DNA from: Chrysoperla carnea
Lineage: Eukaryota; Arthropoda; Insecta; Neuroptera; Chrysopidae
Assembly: GCF_905475395.1 (NCBI RefSeq)
Contig: NC_058341.1
Span: 60,271,501-60,335,500, forward strand
Length of the DNA stretch: 64,000 nt
Direction: 5' to 3'
Part shown: piece after piece, positions 34,370-45,370 of the stretch
Position numbering within the stretch: position 1 is the stretch's first letter
Layout: each line of letters opens with the position of its first letter
The notes under the pieces: generated by a model
What the model was told of the DNA's origin: nothing
The model's database searches: none
What the model saw: only the letters and a program-made list of their open reading frames with translations
Program-made: the position numbers and the translations under genes

Positions 34370-35060
34370 ATTACTTCGCCTATAGAATGCTACATTATCA
34401 GCAAGTAACATAGACTGTATTTTATTTAAAAAAAAAGTTAAAATACATTTTTATTGTTAGTACCTGTTAAAATACATTTTCTTGTAGGAAAAATCACGCA
34501 AGAGTGATTTTTTTAAATAAGTTACACAAATATTATTCAAACAATATAAATAACTAGCAGATATCCACATTATAGCCTTCAATTCTGTTAACGTCCCTTT
34601 TGTTCACTATTTAATGGATTTTAACTTCAAGTGCGAATTCCTAATTATTTTGAAAAGGAAATACCCCCTGGTCACTTGCTGATAATGTAGCATACTATAG
34701 ATGAAATAATTTTTTAAATGGGTTACATAGAGAACTCAAAATTATCGATTTGACTATTTAATGGATTTCTACTTTTGGCGCGGAACCTTAATTTTTTTTG
34801 AAAATAAAATACAGCCCATGTTTCTTGCTGATAATGTAGCATTCCATAGGTGAAATAATTTTTAAAATTGGTTGAGTAGTGAACTCAATCAGAGGTTTAT
34901 AGGTATATATTTTCATACAAACTTTCATCCTCTTTTTCACTCTTTTAAGGGATGTCTTTCGAAAAATCCGTTCTTAAATGACCTACCTAAATAACCTCTC
35001 GAAATTTCAAACAAGACACTATTCCAAAATTGATAACAGTAGTACCTCCTCTATGACGAT
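34370..35060. repeat. Repeat array with 'gctgataatgtagcat' units in both orientations
   Basis: Direct units near 34,610-34,740 and 34,765-34,890 share ttgctgataatgtagcat and ggtgaaataattttt-like strings. An inverted unit (aatgctacattatcagcaag) is at 34,388-34,410. A related segment occurs at 63,540-63,690. It is a LINE-tail-like dispersed repeat. Confidence 0.6.
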
Positions 35061-35821
35061 ATCACACAAAACTGAACGAAATATACAGATATATGTAGAC
35101 GCTCTAAAAATTCTAACGTTTTCGTTTTGCCTGCGAAAAGAAAAAGGCTGCGCATATAAAAGTTTTGCAAAACGTAGCGTGTGAACCTGCCTTTAAGTGT
35201 TGGAAAAAAATCATGAGTATCGGAGAGTCAGGAATCTTCAAATTAGAATAAAAAATCGAGCAGCTTCCAAGATTTTTGGCTAGCGGCGAAATTATAATTA
35301 TATACAGTTTTCTCAGTAACGCATTTTTCAGTGTTGTTACACTACCTATAAGGATCATGTTTACATAATTTTTGACTTGTTTACAAATAAGTTAAAAAAA
35401 TGTACATTAGCGTTTCCATCTATTATAGAAGTGTTTTGATGTTTTGATGCATATTAAAGCGTAAATTAGCATATAATTAATTTTATTAACCTTTTAAAGT
35501 TAGTCAACTTTTAAAATGAAAACAAAAATAAATATTTTTTAATGACAGACATGTCATCATAAAATTTTGACGCTTTCAACCATAAAAATTATTTACGATT
35601 TATGATCTTTCATGTTATTATCGCCTCTTTTTTTGTTTAACAAATTTATAAATATAAATTTGTTATAATCGATATAAAAAAACAATTTGTCTTTAATCTT
35701 ATTTTGACACCAAATTTGATTTTGAAATGAAATTATAATGTTCTTCGTTGAAAAAGGTTTTATAGACTTTTTTTTCTGTTTTTGCCTGAATGATTTAAAG
35801 AAAACTGAAATTTAAAGAAAA

Positions 35822-36080
35822 CAAGTGAAAACAAACAATTAACTGAGTTAATTGTTGAAATTCCATGCATAGTCAGTGTTGATTTCTTTATCACATTACA
35901 CATACAAACATGTTTTTACGTTCTGAGTACGCTGTAAAAATTTCAGCTCGATATCTTTTTTCGTTTTTGAGTTATCGTGTCCACAGACGGACGGACGGAC
36001 GGACAATCGGAAATGGACTAAGTAGGTGATTTTATGAACACTTATACCAAAATTTTTTTCATAGCATCAATATTTCATCA
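35822..36080 (-). repeat. Repeat family B, minus orientation, deleted internally
   Basis: On the minus strand: ttggtataagtgttcataaa, ccatttccgattgtccgtcc, ataactcaaaaacgaaaaaa, then directly the family's right end (ttgttttcacttgtt). The middle is missing. Confidence 0.7.
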
Positions 36081-36366
36081 ATTGTACCCTTAAGAGGCTA
36101 AAATCCAGGCAAATTAAACATGAAAAGTGTGTGAACGCTGCATCAAATCAGGAAAGTTTTTTTTTTTTTTAGATGTTGTTGGTAATGTAATGGCAACGTC
36201 TCGGCAGACGATCGAGTCTTGTCGAAAAATAAAAAAAAAGACTTCGCAAATTTTGATTTTTTTCCGTTTTTTGTCGATTTTGATCCAGAAGGACTGGTTT
36301 TTCATCAAAGACTGTGGTATTCATTTTTATAGAAGGTTAAATTTGAAAAAATCACACCGGTATATA

Positions 36367-37040
36367 CAGTGTGTACCCGGATAGAGGTAACTGTACTTGT
36401 AAATTTTCTTATTTTTCATTTAAAAAAAAGTCATTCTTTATAACCAATTTTAGCCAAAATATTGAAATCACTGTTTTTCTTATTGGTAAACTATCCTTCC
36501 TTTTCTTTTTGTAAGTTGACAAAATGTTACTAAGAAAAGTTTCACGCAATTAACATTTATGACTCTATACAAAATATTAAGAAGATCCGTGTAATTAAAA
36601 CATCATTTTTTATTTTGAACAAAAGTTGACAAAAATCGTAACAATTAAATAACATTATATCAATTAACGCGTACTATCCGGGAGTATATTTTTTTGTGGA
36701 CTGTGTTAGAAAATTAAAAAGAAAATTTATTTTCTCGGATAAACATTCTCTAAGAATGGAATTTTCAAAGTTGGAAAAATTTTTTTTGGAGTCATAATTG
36801 TTAATTTCGAGCAACTTTTCTTAGTAATATTTTGTCAACTTATAAAAAGGAAGGGTAGTTTACCAAAAAGAAAAATAGTGATGCCAAATTTTTGGTTACC
36901 CTGTACATTATTTAGAAGTTTTAAATAAGCCTACATACTTTTCAGATTAAGCAAAATTTTTTATAACGAATGACTTTTTTTCTTAAAATGCAACATAAGA
37001 AAATTTACAGGTATAGTTACCTCTATCTGGGGACACACTG
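36367..37040. mobile_element. Long-TIR element with TA flanks (Tc1/mariner-like MITE)
   Basis: The 674-bp element starts CAGTGTGTACCCGGATAGAG and ends with the inverse. The outer 46 bases of the two arms differ at only about four positions. Inner blocks keep pairing for about 190 bases (ggtaaactatccttcctttt with aaaaggaagggtagtttacc; gttgacaaaatgttactaag with the inverse). TA lies immediately outside each end. There is no transposase frame. The reading frames in this stretch are overlaps with the TIR. Confidence 0.85.
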
Positions 37041-37264
37041 TATAAGACCGATAGTTCATTCAAGTTTCTGTTTTTTGTAAGCAGCCTCTAGAATTTTCTT
37101 AGAAACTCTGTCCCTCCCTCCTTAATGGTCAACTTCAAAAATGGTACCCAGAACAATCTTAGGTTCACCCCTTCACCCCAAACCACCTTAACTTTGAAAT
37201 TTCATATGGCAACCCCCCCCCCCACTTTGTTATATCTCCTTTGAAAGTACATAAAATTCTCTAT

Positions 37265-37515
37265 TATTACAAACTCAACCTTACTTTTACGTCCTGAGTA
37301 CGCAACAATTTCAGCTTAAAATATTTGTTCGTTTTTGAGTTGTCGTGATAACAGAACATGTAGTAAACACAAATTGTAGTATTATATGAGTATATCAGTT
37401 ATATGTGTGTAACATGTATGTATGTGTAATGTGACAGTGTAATCAACAAAGTGTATACATGGTATTTCAACAATTAACTCAGTCAATTGTTTGTTTTCAG
37501 TTGTTTTAATTGTTT
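37265..37515 (+). repeat. Repeat family B fragments
   Basis: One piece (acgtcctgagtacgcaacaa) is in minus orientation. It is followed by a plus-orientation right end (tatatcagttatatgtgtgt ... tatacatggtatttcaacaa, ctcagtcaattgtttgtttt). Confidence 0.65.
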
Positions 37516-37899
37516 TAATATTAATTTCATATAAATGTAATAAAATAATAAGATTTACTGATATAACGGAGTATTTTGAAGAAAACGAGTATTTCATTTT
37601 TTCATCTTTTTTCGGCAATCATTCTCCAAAATAACTATACTTTTTGAAAGATCCACTAAACTACTTTTTCTTTTCTCGTACTAGTGTACTGGTAGAAAAC
37701 TGAGTTTAATTTTTAGGCTTTAATATTGAGATTTAAAAAAGTTTTAAGAAGTTTTAAATAAAAAGAGTTATTTTTCTCAACTTTGGGAACTTCCTAAACA
37801 TATTTAAATTTAATTTAAAGCTATTAAACCTATATCGTCTTTTAAGTAAGTATTATAGAAGTCTCAAAAAAATTTTGAAGGAAATCTATGCCATATTGT

Positions 37900-38830
37900 C
37901 TGGGTCCAAAGGAAACGGGTGCAGTAAGCGTGTTTACCCTAGGGAGTTGTGGTAAGCAAGAGTTAATCCTAAAGATCTTGATTATCCGGCTAATCGAATA
38001 AACTTATTTAAATATTGTATGTCATCGATACTTAGCCACCATTGTCATAACTTTATTGGGTGCCATAAACTTTATTGTATGTCCCTTTATCCAAGACCGC
38101 ATTGCTCATAGAGGAGGAAGCGAGGCGGGTATACGACTTGTCTACCTATCTCAGTTTCTCTTATGTAATGAGATAGGTAGAAAAAAAATGTTGACTCTCT
38201 GTCTTACTCGTATTTTTGATACAGAAGTATTGTTAGGCCCTGGACGGCGTTATCCTTAAAAACGTGGCTCTAGCACACTAGATCATTCATATTATTATTA
38301 AGTAATAATATTTTAAATAATCTAATTTGAAATATTTATTCATTAATTGCTAGTCAGCTAATTTATATTATTAAGTTACTTATGTTAACAATCATAATGA
38401 TTGAATTGAGGTCTAATTTGTAATCCAACGGCATGGTTCTGATTATATTTACTTGTCAGCAAAGTTAATATTTAATAATTTAATTTTGATGTCACAATAT
38501 TTAATATTTTGACCTAAAAATTTTGTATTTAAAGACATTGGAAATTGATTAGAATCATACAGTGATTATACAACTTAGGATTACAACTTTATCATACAGT
38601 GATTATACAACTTGGAATAACATCGTTATAATACAGTGATTATTACAACTTAGAATTACAACCTAAAACGTTAACAACACAATACAGTAATTATACAATC
38701 TGAAATTTGAACATACAGTGATTATTAATAAATAATAAAGTGATATTATTCAATAATTAAAAAGTCGTATTCATCTATAAAGGATTCATAAGGTCTCTCC
38801 TTTCTAAATATAAAGACCTTTGGTGGCAGC
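37900..38830 (+). mobile_element. Possible solo LTR with primer-binding-like site
   Basis: A stretch with a TATA-like tcatctataaagga and pyrimidine-rich end (ctctcctttctaaatataaa) is followed at 38,819 by tttggtggcagcatc. A tggtggcagc segment just after an LTR is typical of several insect Ty3/Gypsy elements. The left edge is not defined and no gag/pol is seen, so this is tentative. At 38,095-38,260 an unrecognised open frame and a small hairpin (tctacctatctcag...gagataggtaga) lie in the same stretch. Confidence 0.35.
38554..38722 (+). repeat. Tandem repeat, about 36-40-bp unit (catacagtgattatacaact)
   Basis: Four to five imperfect units, each starting atacagtgattat and continuing to aacttag-attacaac. 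Lies within the candidate LTR, where such arrays are common in U3/R regions. Confidence 0.85.
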
Positions 38831-38955
38831 ATCATTCCCTGGACCAAGGGACACGACAGTATGATTGTCTTCTCTAAGCCACTTTTGCCTATTCACATGC
38901 ATCTATTATAGATACATATCAAGCTAATAAAAGCTTTTTAAAAAATCCTAATTAA

Positions 38956-39455
38956 CGATGTTCCAGCATGGTATTTGCAGTTTCTATGTTAAAGCAATGG
39001 TACAATTTTTTTTTCGACAGAATTTAACGAAAAATTAAATTTAAGAATTTAATAATGCTTACTATTAATTCCCAAAGTTTCAGAAATTTTGACCGTTTAA
39101 AATGGGAAATAATTATGCCAACGTCCCAATTTCGATCAATTTACGTCAAAATTAATATCTCGAAAGTAAAAATTAATTTCTAAATTTTTTTTTTAGAATT
39201 GTATTGTATAAACATCTTTTTCTACTTTTTCTTCAATATATAATAATATCATAAAAAATAGTTGGAGAGACCGGACATTTTACATGCTTTAAATGGGACA
39301 TGACCCTCAAAATCGCGAACTTTGTCTTTAAATATCTCGCGATCTAAACGGTCAAAAATTATGAAATTTTAGGAATTCATAAATAAAGCTATTATAAACC
39401 CGAGAAAAAAAATTCGGCCAAATCTGTCGAAAAGTGATTTCATGCTGGTACTACC
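38956..39455. mobile_element. TTAA-flanked piggyBac-like MITE, copy 2 (500 bp)
   Basis: TTAA at 38,952-38,955 and 39,456-39,459 flanks an element whose ends (cgatgttccagcatgg; ccagcatg inverse at catgctggtactacct) are inverted repeats. Inner blocks also mirror: ttcgacagaattt / aaatctgtcgaa and cagaaattttgaccgttt / aaacggtcaaaaatt. No coding frame. Confidence 0.7.
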
Positions 39456-39869
39456 TTAATAAATTTTTTGTGTTTGTTTTATTTGAATTTAAATAATACA
39501 TAATTGTATATTTGATATTTGATCACTCTTTATACTTTATTATATAAATAAAATTTTAATAACATTTATAATATATTAATTATAATTTAAAATAAATTTT
39601 AATGATTATATATTTTAGCGTGTATTTAATATTTTGATTTATATTATAATACAAACCTTTAAAGTGTAAATTAATATTTGTATGTATATAATTATAATTA
39701 TTAATATTAAAATTATTATAATCGAAATAATATTTTTTAAATACATACATAATTAGTGTGTTTACTATGCATGTACTACAGACTGCAGGGAATTTTTTTC
39801 TGTATTAAAAGTTATTTTTTATTTAAATAGGTTCAGTATCACGGGCTGAAAGTAAATGCACATAAAAAA

Positions 39870-40181
39870 AAACTTTTAACAAAAAGAAAACCGACTTCAA
39901 AAGAAAAACTTTAAAAAAAAAAATTAATATGCACTAAAAAGTAAAAAAATAATTTATAATATAATGTAGTTAAAATTATTGTTATTTTTGGAGTCGGTGT
40001 CAGCCAAGCTAATGTAGCAAACTGTTCTGTCACAGTTGTTTTCTTGGCTGACACCGACTCCAAAAATAACAATAATTTTAACTACATTTTATTATAAATT
40101 ATTTTTTTACTTTTTAGTGCATATTAATTTGTTTTGGAAAAGTTTTTCTTTTGAAGTCGGTTTTCTTTTTGTTAAAAGTTT
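39870..40181. repeat. Near-perfect hairpin T, copy 2 (about 139-nt arms)
   Basis: cttttaacaaaaagaaaacc, gacttcaaaagaaaaact, gcactaaaaagtaaaaaaat, tgtagttaaaattattgtta and ggagtcggtgtcagccaag are mirrored almost base for base to aaaag at 40,178. The 34-nt loop is 40,009-40,042. Copy 1 (27,298-27,439) has the same inner stem and almost the same loop. Confidence 0.93.
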
Positions 40182-40189
40182 TTTTTTTG

Positions 40190-40515
40190 TGATTTTTAGT
40201 GAATCCGAAGTATACTAACTAATTTGTCACTAAAAAAAGAATCATCGAAATCGGTTGGCGTGATATTGAGTTATTCGTCTTCTTGTCGTGCATACTTAAT
40301 GCAAATTTAAGATTTTTACAGTTTTCTCATGGATGCCGTTGTCAGAACTGGACCAAAATAAAATGGGACCACACGGGAAGCACGAGCTTTCAAATAGATA
40401 AAGAATCATCAAAATCGGTTGACCCAGTCGAAAGCTCTGAGGTAACAAACATTAAAAAAAAAACATACAGTCGAATTGATAACTTCCTCCGTTTTTGTTT
40501 GAAGTCGGTTCAAAA
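40190..40515 (-). repeat. Dispersed repeat family S, copy 2 (inverted)
   Basis: Minus-strand reading gives ccgacttcaaacaaaaacgg, ttatcaattcgactgtatgt, ggtcaaccgattttgatgat and ccaaccgatttcgatgattc, the same order as 26,923-27,225. Confidence 0.75.
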
Positions 40516-42300
40516 TCCTTACTAAACCGTGCATAACCGTATCTCCATAACCGTGCACTTTGGACCAAAAATGGTAATAGTATTTATTGTAGATAATTTA
40601 ATATCCTGTTTTTTTGGGAAATATTACTTTTTGTATCGCTAACGGTGTATGAGTTATACGACTATGACGATTTACAGATTTACATATTGATTATTTGACC
40701 GATATCACTTCTAATATTAGTTTAAAAAATAAAATGCTTAAATCTTAACTTTTAAATCTGTAAAATTTCTAAAACTTTTACTTTAAATTTTTCTTTCTAA
40801 AATTAACATTGTTGAATATAATATTACGCGTCCAATATTGCATTACAGCTACAGATAATTGGAAATTTTTTCTTGCACTAATTTATAGGAGTTATTTTTT
40901 TCTAAAAATTGGTTTATTATCGCATACTGAATGTAAATACACAAAATCCTTATCTTTATGATCAATTTTTTTTAATATTAAAAAAAACATAGGGTGGTTA
41001 GTGCTTTTGCAGGTAATAAGGCAAATTATTTATTGCTATTATGTCATTAACGTTAACATTTTTCATATATTTTTCATGTAAATTTTTATGTATACTTCTT
41101 TTTTTTTTAATCTTGCACCCGGTGGTTGCAACATTGTTGAATGTAATATAACTTCATAAATATTAATTTTAGGGAGAAAAGTTTAGGGTAAAAGTTTTAG
41201 GAAATTTGTAGATTTAAAAGTTAAGATATCATCATTTTCTTGTTTAAACAAATATTAGAAGAGATATCGGTCAAATAGTCAAAAAGTAAATCATCATAGT
41301 TGTATAAGTCATAAAGAGTTAGCGATACAAAAAAAATTTTTTTACAAAAAAGGTAGGTAATTTAATTATCTACAATAATAATTTTTGGTCTAAAAATTCT
41401 CTTTTTTGGCACGGCTATAGCAAAAAACGATTTTCCTTAAAATGGAGGCACTTCCCAAGCCTATTTTGTAAGGATTTTGTGCATTCACATTCAATACGTG
41501 ATACCGAACTTATTTAAATAAAAAATTAAAAAATAACTACTATAATTTAGTGCATTATGGACACTAGCTTCTGTATAACCTGTATTAATGTGTTCTTGCG
41601 TTAAAAATTGAAATATGTTGAGGTTGCAATAATAATTTAATGAATTTTAACTCCCAACAAAATCAAAGGAGTGTTTACTAGTTTAACTTGTGTATTTGTA
41701 TGTCTGTCTGAGGCTTTGTAATTAAAAACTAGAGTGATATTTCAAATATCGCTATTTTTTTTAATGGTGGCCACATAACTAAAAGATTGGAACATATTTT
41801 TTTTTTTTGGCTTTTTTTAAAAACGAAATCGACAGATTCCTGTTTGATAATTATTTCAGAATATTCACATTGCTTTTGTTTGTGCAGTAAATACGTAAGA
41901 AAATACCTCAGATTTAAAAATAATTATTCCATTTGGTTTTTCAGCGAGATAATTAGGAGAAAAATATTAGTTTTTAAGAAAAAATGGAAGTGTACAAAAT
42001 TGTTAAAAAATAATCGTAAAGGTTCGAAAAACAGTTTTTTGCAAAAAAAAAAAACGGTAAAGGGATTTTATTTTTAATAAAAAACGAAAAATAAACAGAA
42101 AAAAAATTTGTGCCCTGATGGAATTTCTTGCGAGTCATACAAGTCGAGAAAATAAATGGCGAAAAACGCGATATTTTCGCGATAAAACCGTGTTTTCTCG
42201 TAAAGTTTCCAACGGACTTGACTCTAGCTAGGCTCATTCTTTTCGATTTTTTAGCACTACAACCTTCCAAAATTTACAAAAAGTTAAGGATTCATAATAT

Positions 42301-42314
42301 CCCCCCCCCCCCCC
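42301..42314 (+). repeat. Poly(C) run
   Basis: Fourteen consecutive C in an otherwise AT-rich stretch. Confidence 0.85.
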
Positions 42315-42469
42315 TTCATGGATGAAAAGCTATAGAAAATGATATCAAATATTGATTTGATTCAAAAGCTAGATAATATAAGATTTTGAATGAATTATTC
42401 GAGATCTTTATTTAGAATAAATTATTCGAGATCTTAATACCGGGATAGTTCCTAATAAAGTCAGCCATA

Positions 42470-42590
42470 GCTGTATACCTTCCTCTTACTTCCTTTTTCC
42501 CTACCCCTTTTAATGACATGTTCTGTATAATATTGTATTGTTTAAAAAAAGAATGAATAAATTGAATTTGAATTTGAATCTACATTCTAT
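42470..42590 (+). repeat. LINE 3' tail
   Basis: cttcctctta then ccctacccctttt, ataatattgtattgtttaaa and a terminal ttgaatttgaatttgaa. Structure is typical of a CR1/L2-like LINE 3' end with a short repeat tail. Confidence 0.55.
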
Positions 42591-42639
42591 CATTTTTCAA
42601 GTTCATTAGCTAATCAGTTCTCACCCCACTACATGGTCA

Positions 42640-42990
42640 TGGTCATGCCCGATTCAATTCCGATTCAAATTTCGGCCCGATTCAAGTTCGATTCAAATTT
42701 TTAATTCATTCCGATTCAATCCAATAGAACCTAATATGAAATTTTCAATTCGATCCCATTCATGAATTGGAACCAATTGAAAATTTCTGATTAAGTTATA
42801 TTGTATTGAATCAAAATTCAATCGGAAGTAATTGGAAATTTTTCTAAATAAATCCGATTTATTTCAATTAAATTTCGATTCAAAATTTTAATTGGTTTCA
42901 ATTGGAATGAACCGGAATGATATAGTCAATTTTTGTCCAATTGAACCCTATTCATTCCGATTGGTTGAATTGCAAATTTTATGAATCAGA
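42640..42990. repeat. Degenerate 'gattcaatt' low-complexity stretch
   Basis: About 350 bases consist mostly of variants of cgattcaaatt, aattggaat and attcattccgatt in both orientations. No coding signal. Confidence 0.6.
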
Positions 42991-43071
42991 CTTTCTTTCA
43001 GGGAAATTGTTGAATACGCAGATTTGTCAGCCAGCCGTGTACAAAGCAATAATTGGTTTAACTATTCAACA

Positions 43072-43243
43072 ACATGTAGCATTGAACGAACATTAAGCAC
43101 GTTACAACGTGTCAAGACGCGGAATTGATCAACGGTGGGAAACGCAAATCTGTGGCCTGTTTATGCTTAAAGCTCACTGGTTGAAAAGAGTAGTGGAGGA
43201 CACTGAATTTTTCAACACGGTGATCAATAAATTTGAACAGTAA
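43072..43243 (+). pseudogene. hAT transposase C-terminal fossil (THAP12/P52rIPK-like)
   Basis: One frame reads TCSIERTLSTLQRVKTRN up to an in-frame TGA (43,126-43,128). A shifted frame then reads GLFMLKAHWLKRVVEDTE and FFNTVINKFEQ to TAA at 43,241-43,243. The order S-IERTxSTLxRVKTxxRST...GNxxLxGLxMLxxH matches the hAT dimerisation region of the 52-kDa repressor-like transposases. One nonsense codon plus one frameshift mark it as dead. Downstream cagtggggtgtaagtgcagc (about 43,304) may be part of the element's terminal sequence. Confidence 0.75.
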
Positions 43244-43431
43244 TCCAGACGTCTTAAGTTTTCATTTCTTAAACTATTTTTGTGTATTTTTTTCTTTCCG
43301 GACAGTGGGGTGTAAGTGCAGCCTTTTGCAACCCCCCTCCCGACACCCGTGTAGTAATATAATAGAAAATTTTGTTTTCAACGTTAATGCGTTTTATGAC
43401 GCTTCATACGTTTTATAAGTACACTTGTTTG

Positions 43432-43821
43432 TATTCGCTCCGTGCGTGAGTTTCATTTCCATGGTAACGATACACTACTTTTATTATAGAATTTTATGGA
43501 TGCATATAAATTGTATGGATTGCATTTAAGACTTACATTGAAAATTTAATATTATTGTCTCACAAATTTAAATAAATAATTATGATAATTTACATTTGAA
43601 AATTAATATTTGTGCAATTTGATTTCTTATTTTCACAATTTTTAATGCATTAAGTTTAATTAATTCGTGTTTTACAATAATTTTAATTTGACATTTCTAT
43701 AACATTAACATGAAAAGAACTGCAAATTAGTAATAACAGCCCCCTTTATCGCCAAAATTTTTCACTGGAAGCGCTGGCATCGATTTTATTGTCCCTACCA
43801 TGACTACGCACACAACGAATA
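43432..43821. mobile_element. MITE family U, copy 1 (390 bp)
   Basis: Ends are short inverted repeats (TATTCGCTCCGTGCGT; inverse acgcacacaacgaata). The whole 390 bp is present in reverse complement at 57,978-58,368, with shared strings ccatggtaacgatacactac / gtagtgtatcgttgtcatgg and cagcgctggcatcgatttta / taaaatcgatgccagcgctt. No gene inside. Confidence 0.85.
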
Positions 43822-43989
43822 GGACTATTATATTAATATATTAATATTGTATTTTAAATAACTAAATTATAAATATTTGTATCTCTTTTCACCTCAATTA
43901 TTATTATTTAAAGCTATATTATTATGATTTTAAATGTGTAAATTGATTGATTTTCTATGGTTTAAATATTATATTTAATAACTATGCAA

Positions 43990-44330
43990 ATATAGTCGTA
44001 TCAGTGAAAGTTTTTACTCGTGAGTCCACAATAACAGCTTCGATTTTGATGATTTTTTTTTCTTCAAAATGATTCGATTTGTATATTATTTAAAATCAGA
44101 AACATTTTAGAGAGGAGAAATAATGTGGAGGGGGAATAGCAATGTCTGGACTAATATATCGAAGCTCAGTCTAAATCGCTAATGATAGAAGTTTGAAATT
44201 TCGAGAGGTGATTTTATTCTGTTGGTGTCACTTAAGAAAGGATTTTTTGAACTTCATCCTGTAAAATGGTGAAATAGGAGATGAAAGTTTGTATGAAAAT
44301 ATATACAAATTAGCTCACTTATAAAATGCT
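43990..44330 (+). repeat. Dispersed repeat family G, copy 2
   Basis: gcttcgattttgatgatttt, cgctaatgatagaagtttga and aggagatgaaagtttgtatg match 33,480-33,798 in order. Confidence 0.75.
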
Positions 44331-44726
44331 ACATTATCACAAATATGAGTGTATAAATAAAGATTAATTCGCATAAACTCATGCAGCCTGAGTTAAACCA
44401 ATATAAATAAATAATAATGGAGCCCAGGATGCTAAATGTGTAGTAACTCGAGCGTCGTCGAGACTTATTGGATTTTGTTGCTTAAATGATTTTAAGAAAA
44501 AAGGTCCATAAATCATTTCAATTTAGCGATAGAGGACGGGCTTGTAGGGTAGGCCGTAGAAAATGTAAAAAAGACAACATTATTTTACTAACTGAACCCT
44601 TCCATGCTTCGCTGTGGCACATAATGGTTGCATGGAAATAGATGAGAAGTTTAACAGCTAGTAAATTTTATAACTGGATAAACCCTCGATAAAAGAGTTC
44701 ATCTCGATAAAGAAGTTCAATTTTGT

Positions 44727-45003
44727 ATGATTGTGATCAAATATTCCATTTAAAAACGATTGAAATTATATTTTGGACTATTCTAAGAACTTTTTGGATC
44801 TTATCATTTTTCTACCTTATCTCACCATTACGTTCTATGTATAAGCGTTAAAAAATAAGCGTAAAGCGCTTAAGCTCTAAATCTTGAAAAAAGGGCGGAA
44901 ACGGTTAGGCAAGTTGAAAAATGATAGGACACAAAAAGTTCTTAGAATAGTCCAAAATATAATTTCAATCGTTTTTAAGTCAAATAGTTCATCACAATCA
45001 TAC
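44727..45003. repeat. Fold-back repeat, about 92-bp arms
   Basis: gtatgattgtgatcaaatat, aaaacgattgaaattatatt and ggactattctaagaactttt are mirrored by aaaagttcttagaatagtcc, aatataatttcaatcgtttt and gttcatcacaatcatac. Confidence 0.85.
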
Positions 45004-45370
45004 GATAATTGTCAATCTTTTTGATAACAAAATTTTAGCTTAAAATTTTTTTATAACGCTTTTATCTCAAAAATGGTGAAGGGAAGTGAAAGTGAGTGAG
45101 AGACCAAAATTGTTTATAATCATCTAAAATATGAGAGATAAAAAGTTTGAAGTCAAATATTTGATCGAAACCACACAATAATCGTTAATTTCGACAATAT
45201 AAAAATTTCATCAAAATTAGATTTTTTTTTTTCAATCACTTGTATCGTAAAAAGGGTGAGTTTTAGGAAAAAATGTCAAATACAACAAATGCTGAGAATA
45301 TCCCAAAACATAAGATCCAATGATTTGATTGTTTAGTCAAATTTCACGATTTTTCAGCGGAATTAATTTG
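44920..45370 (+). repeat. Diverged tandem repeat, about 175-bp unit, three units
   Basis: agtcaaatagttcatcacaa (about 44,977), agtcaaatatttgatcgaaa (45,150) and agtcaaatttcacg (45,330) mark equivalent positions. Each is preceded by a related '-tctaaaatat-/-cccaaaacata-' block. The left end overlaps the right arm of the neighbouring fold-back. Confidence 0.5.

Larger units (their letters stand above)
39777..41578. mobile_element. Palindromic element E interrupted by a later insertion
   Basis: The left TIR (actgcagggaatttttttct ... aggttcagtatcacgggctg) is at 39,784-39,860. The rest of the element resumes at about 40,530 (gtgcataaccgtatctccat) and ends at the right TIR near 41,470-41,578 (cattcaatacgtgataccga). 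The intervening 39,870-40,525 is hairpin T plus family S, so one transposon landed in another. The interior is itself an inverted repeat (40,640-40,900 against 41,110-41,330). Confidence 0.75.

Noticed and set aside
36114-36384. Overlapping open frames on both strands
   Set aside because: Low-complexity Lys/Phe runs from A/T tracts; no start context or similarity.
38056-38259. 67-codon open frame
   Set aside because: No recognisable domain, and it lies in a candidate LTR with a small hairpin inside.
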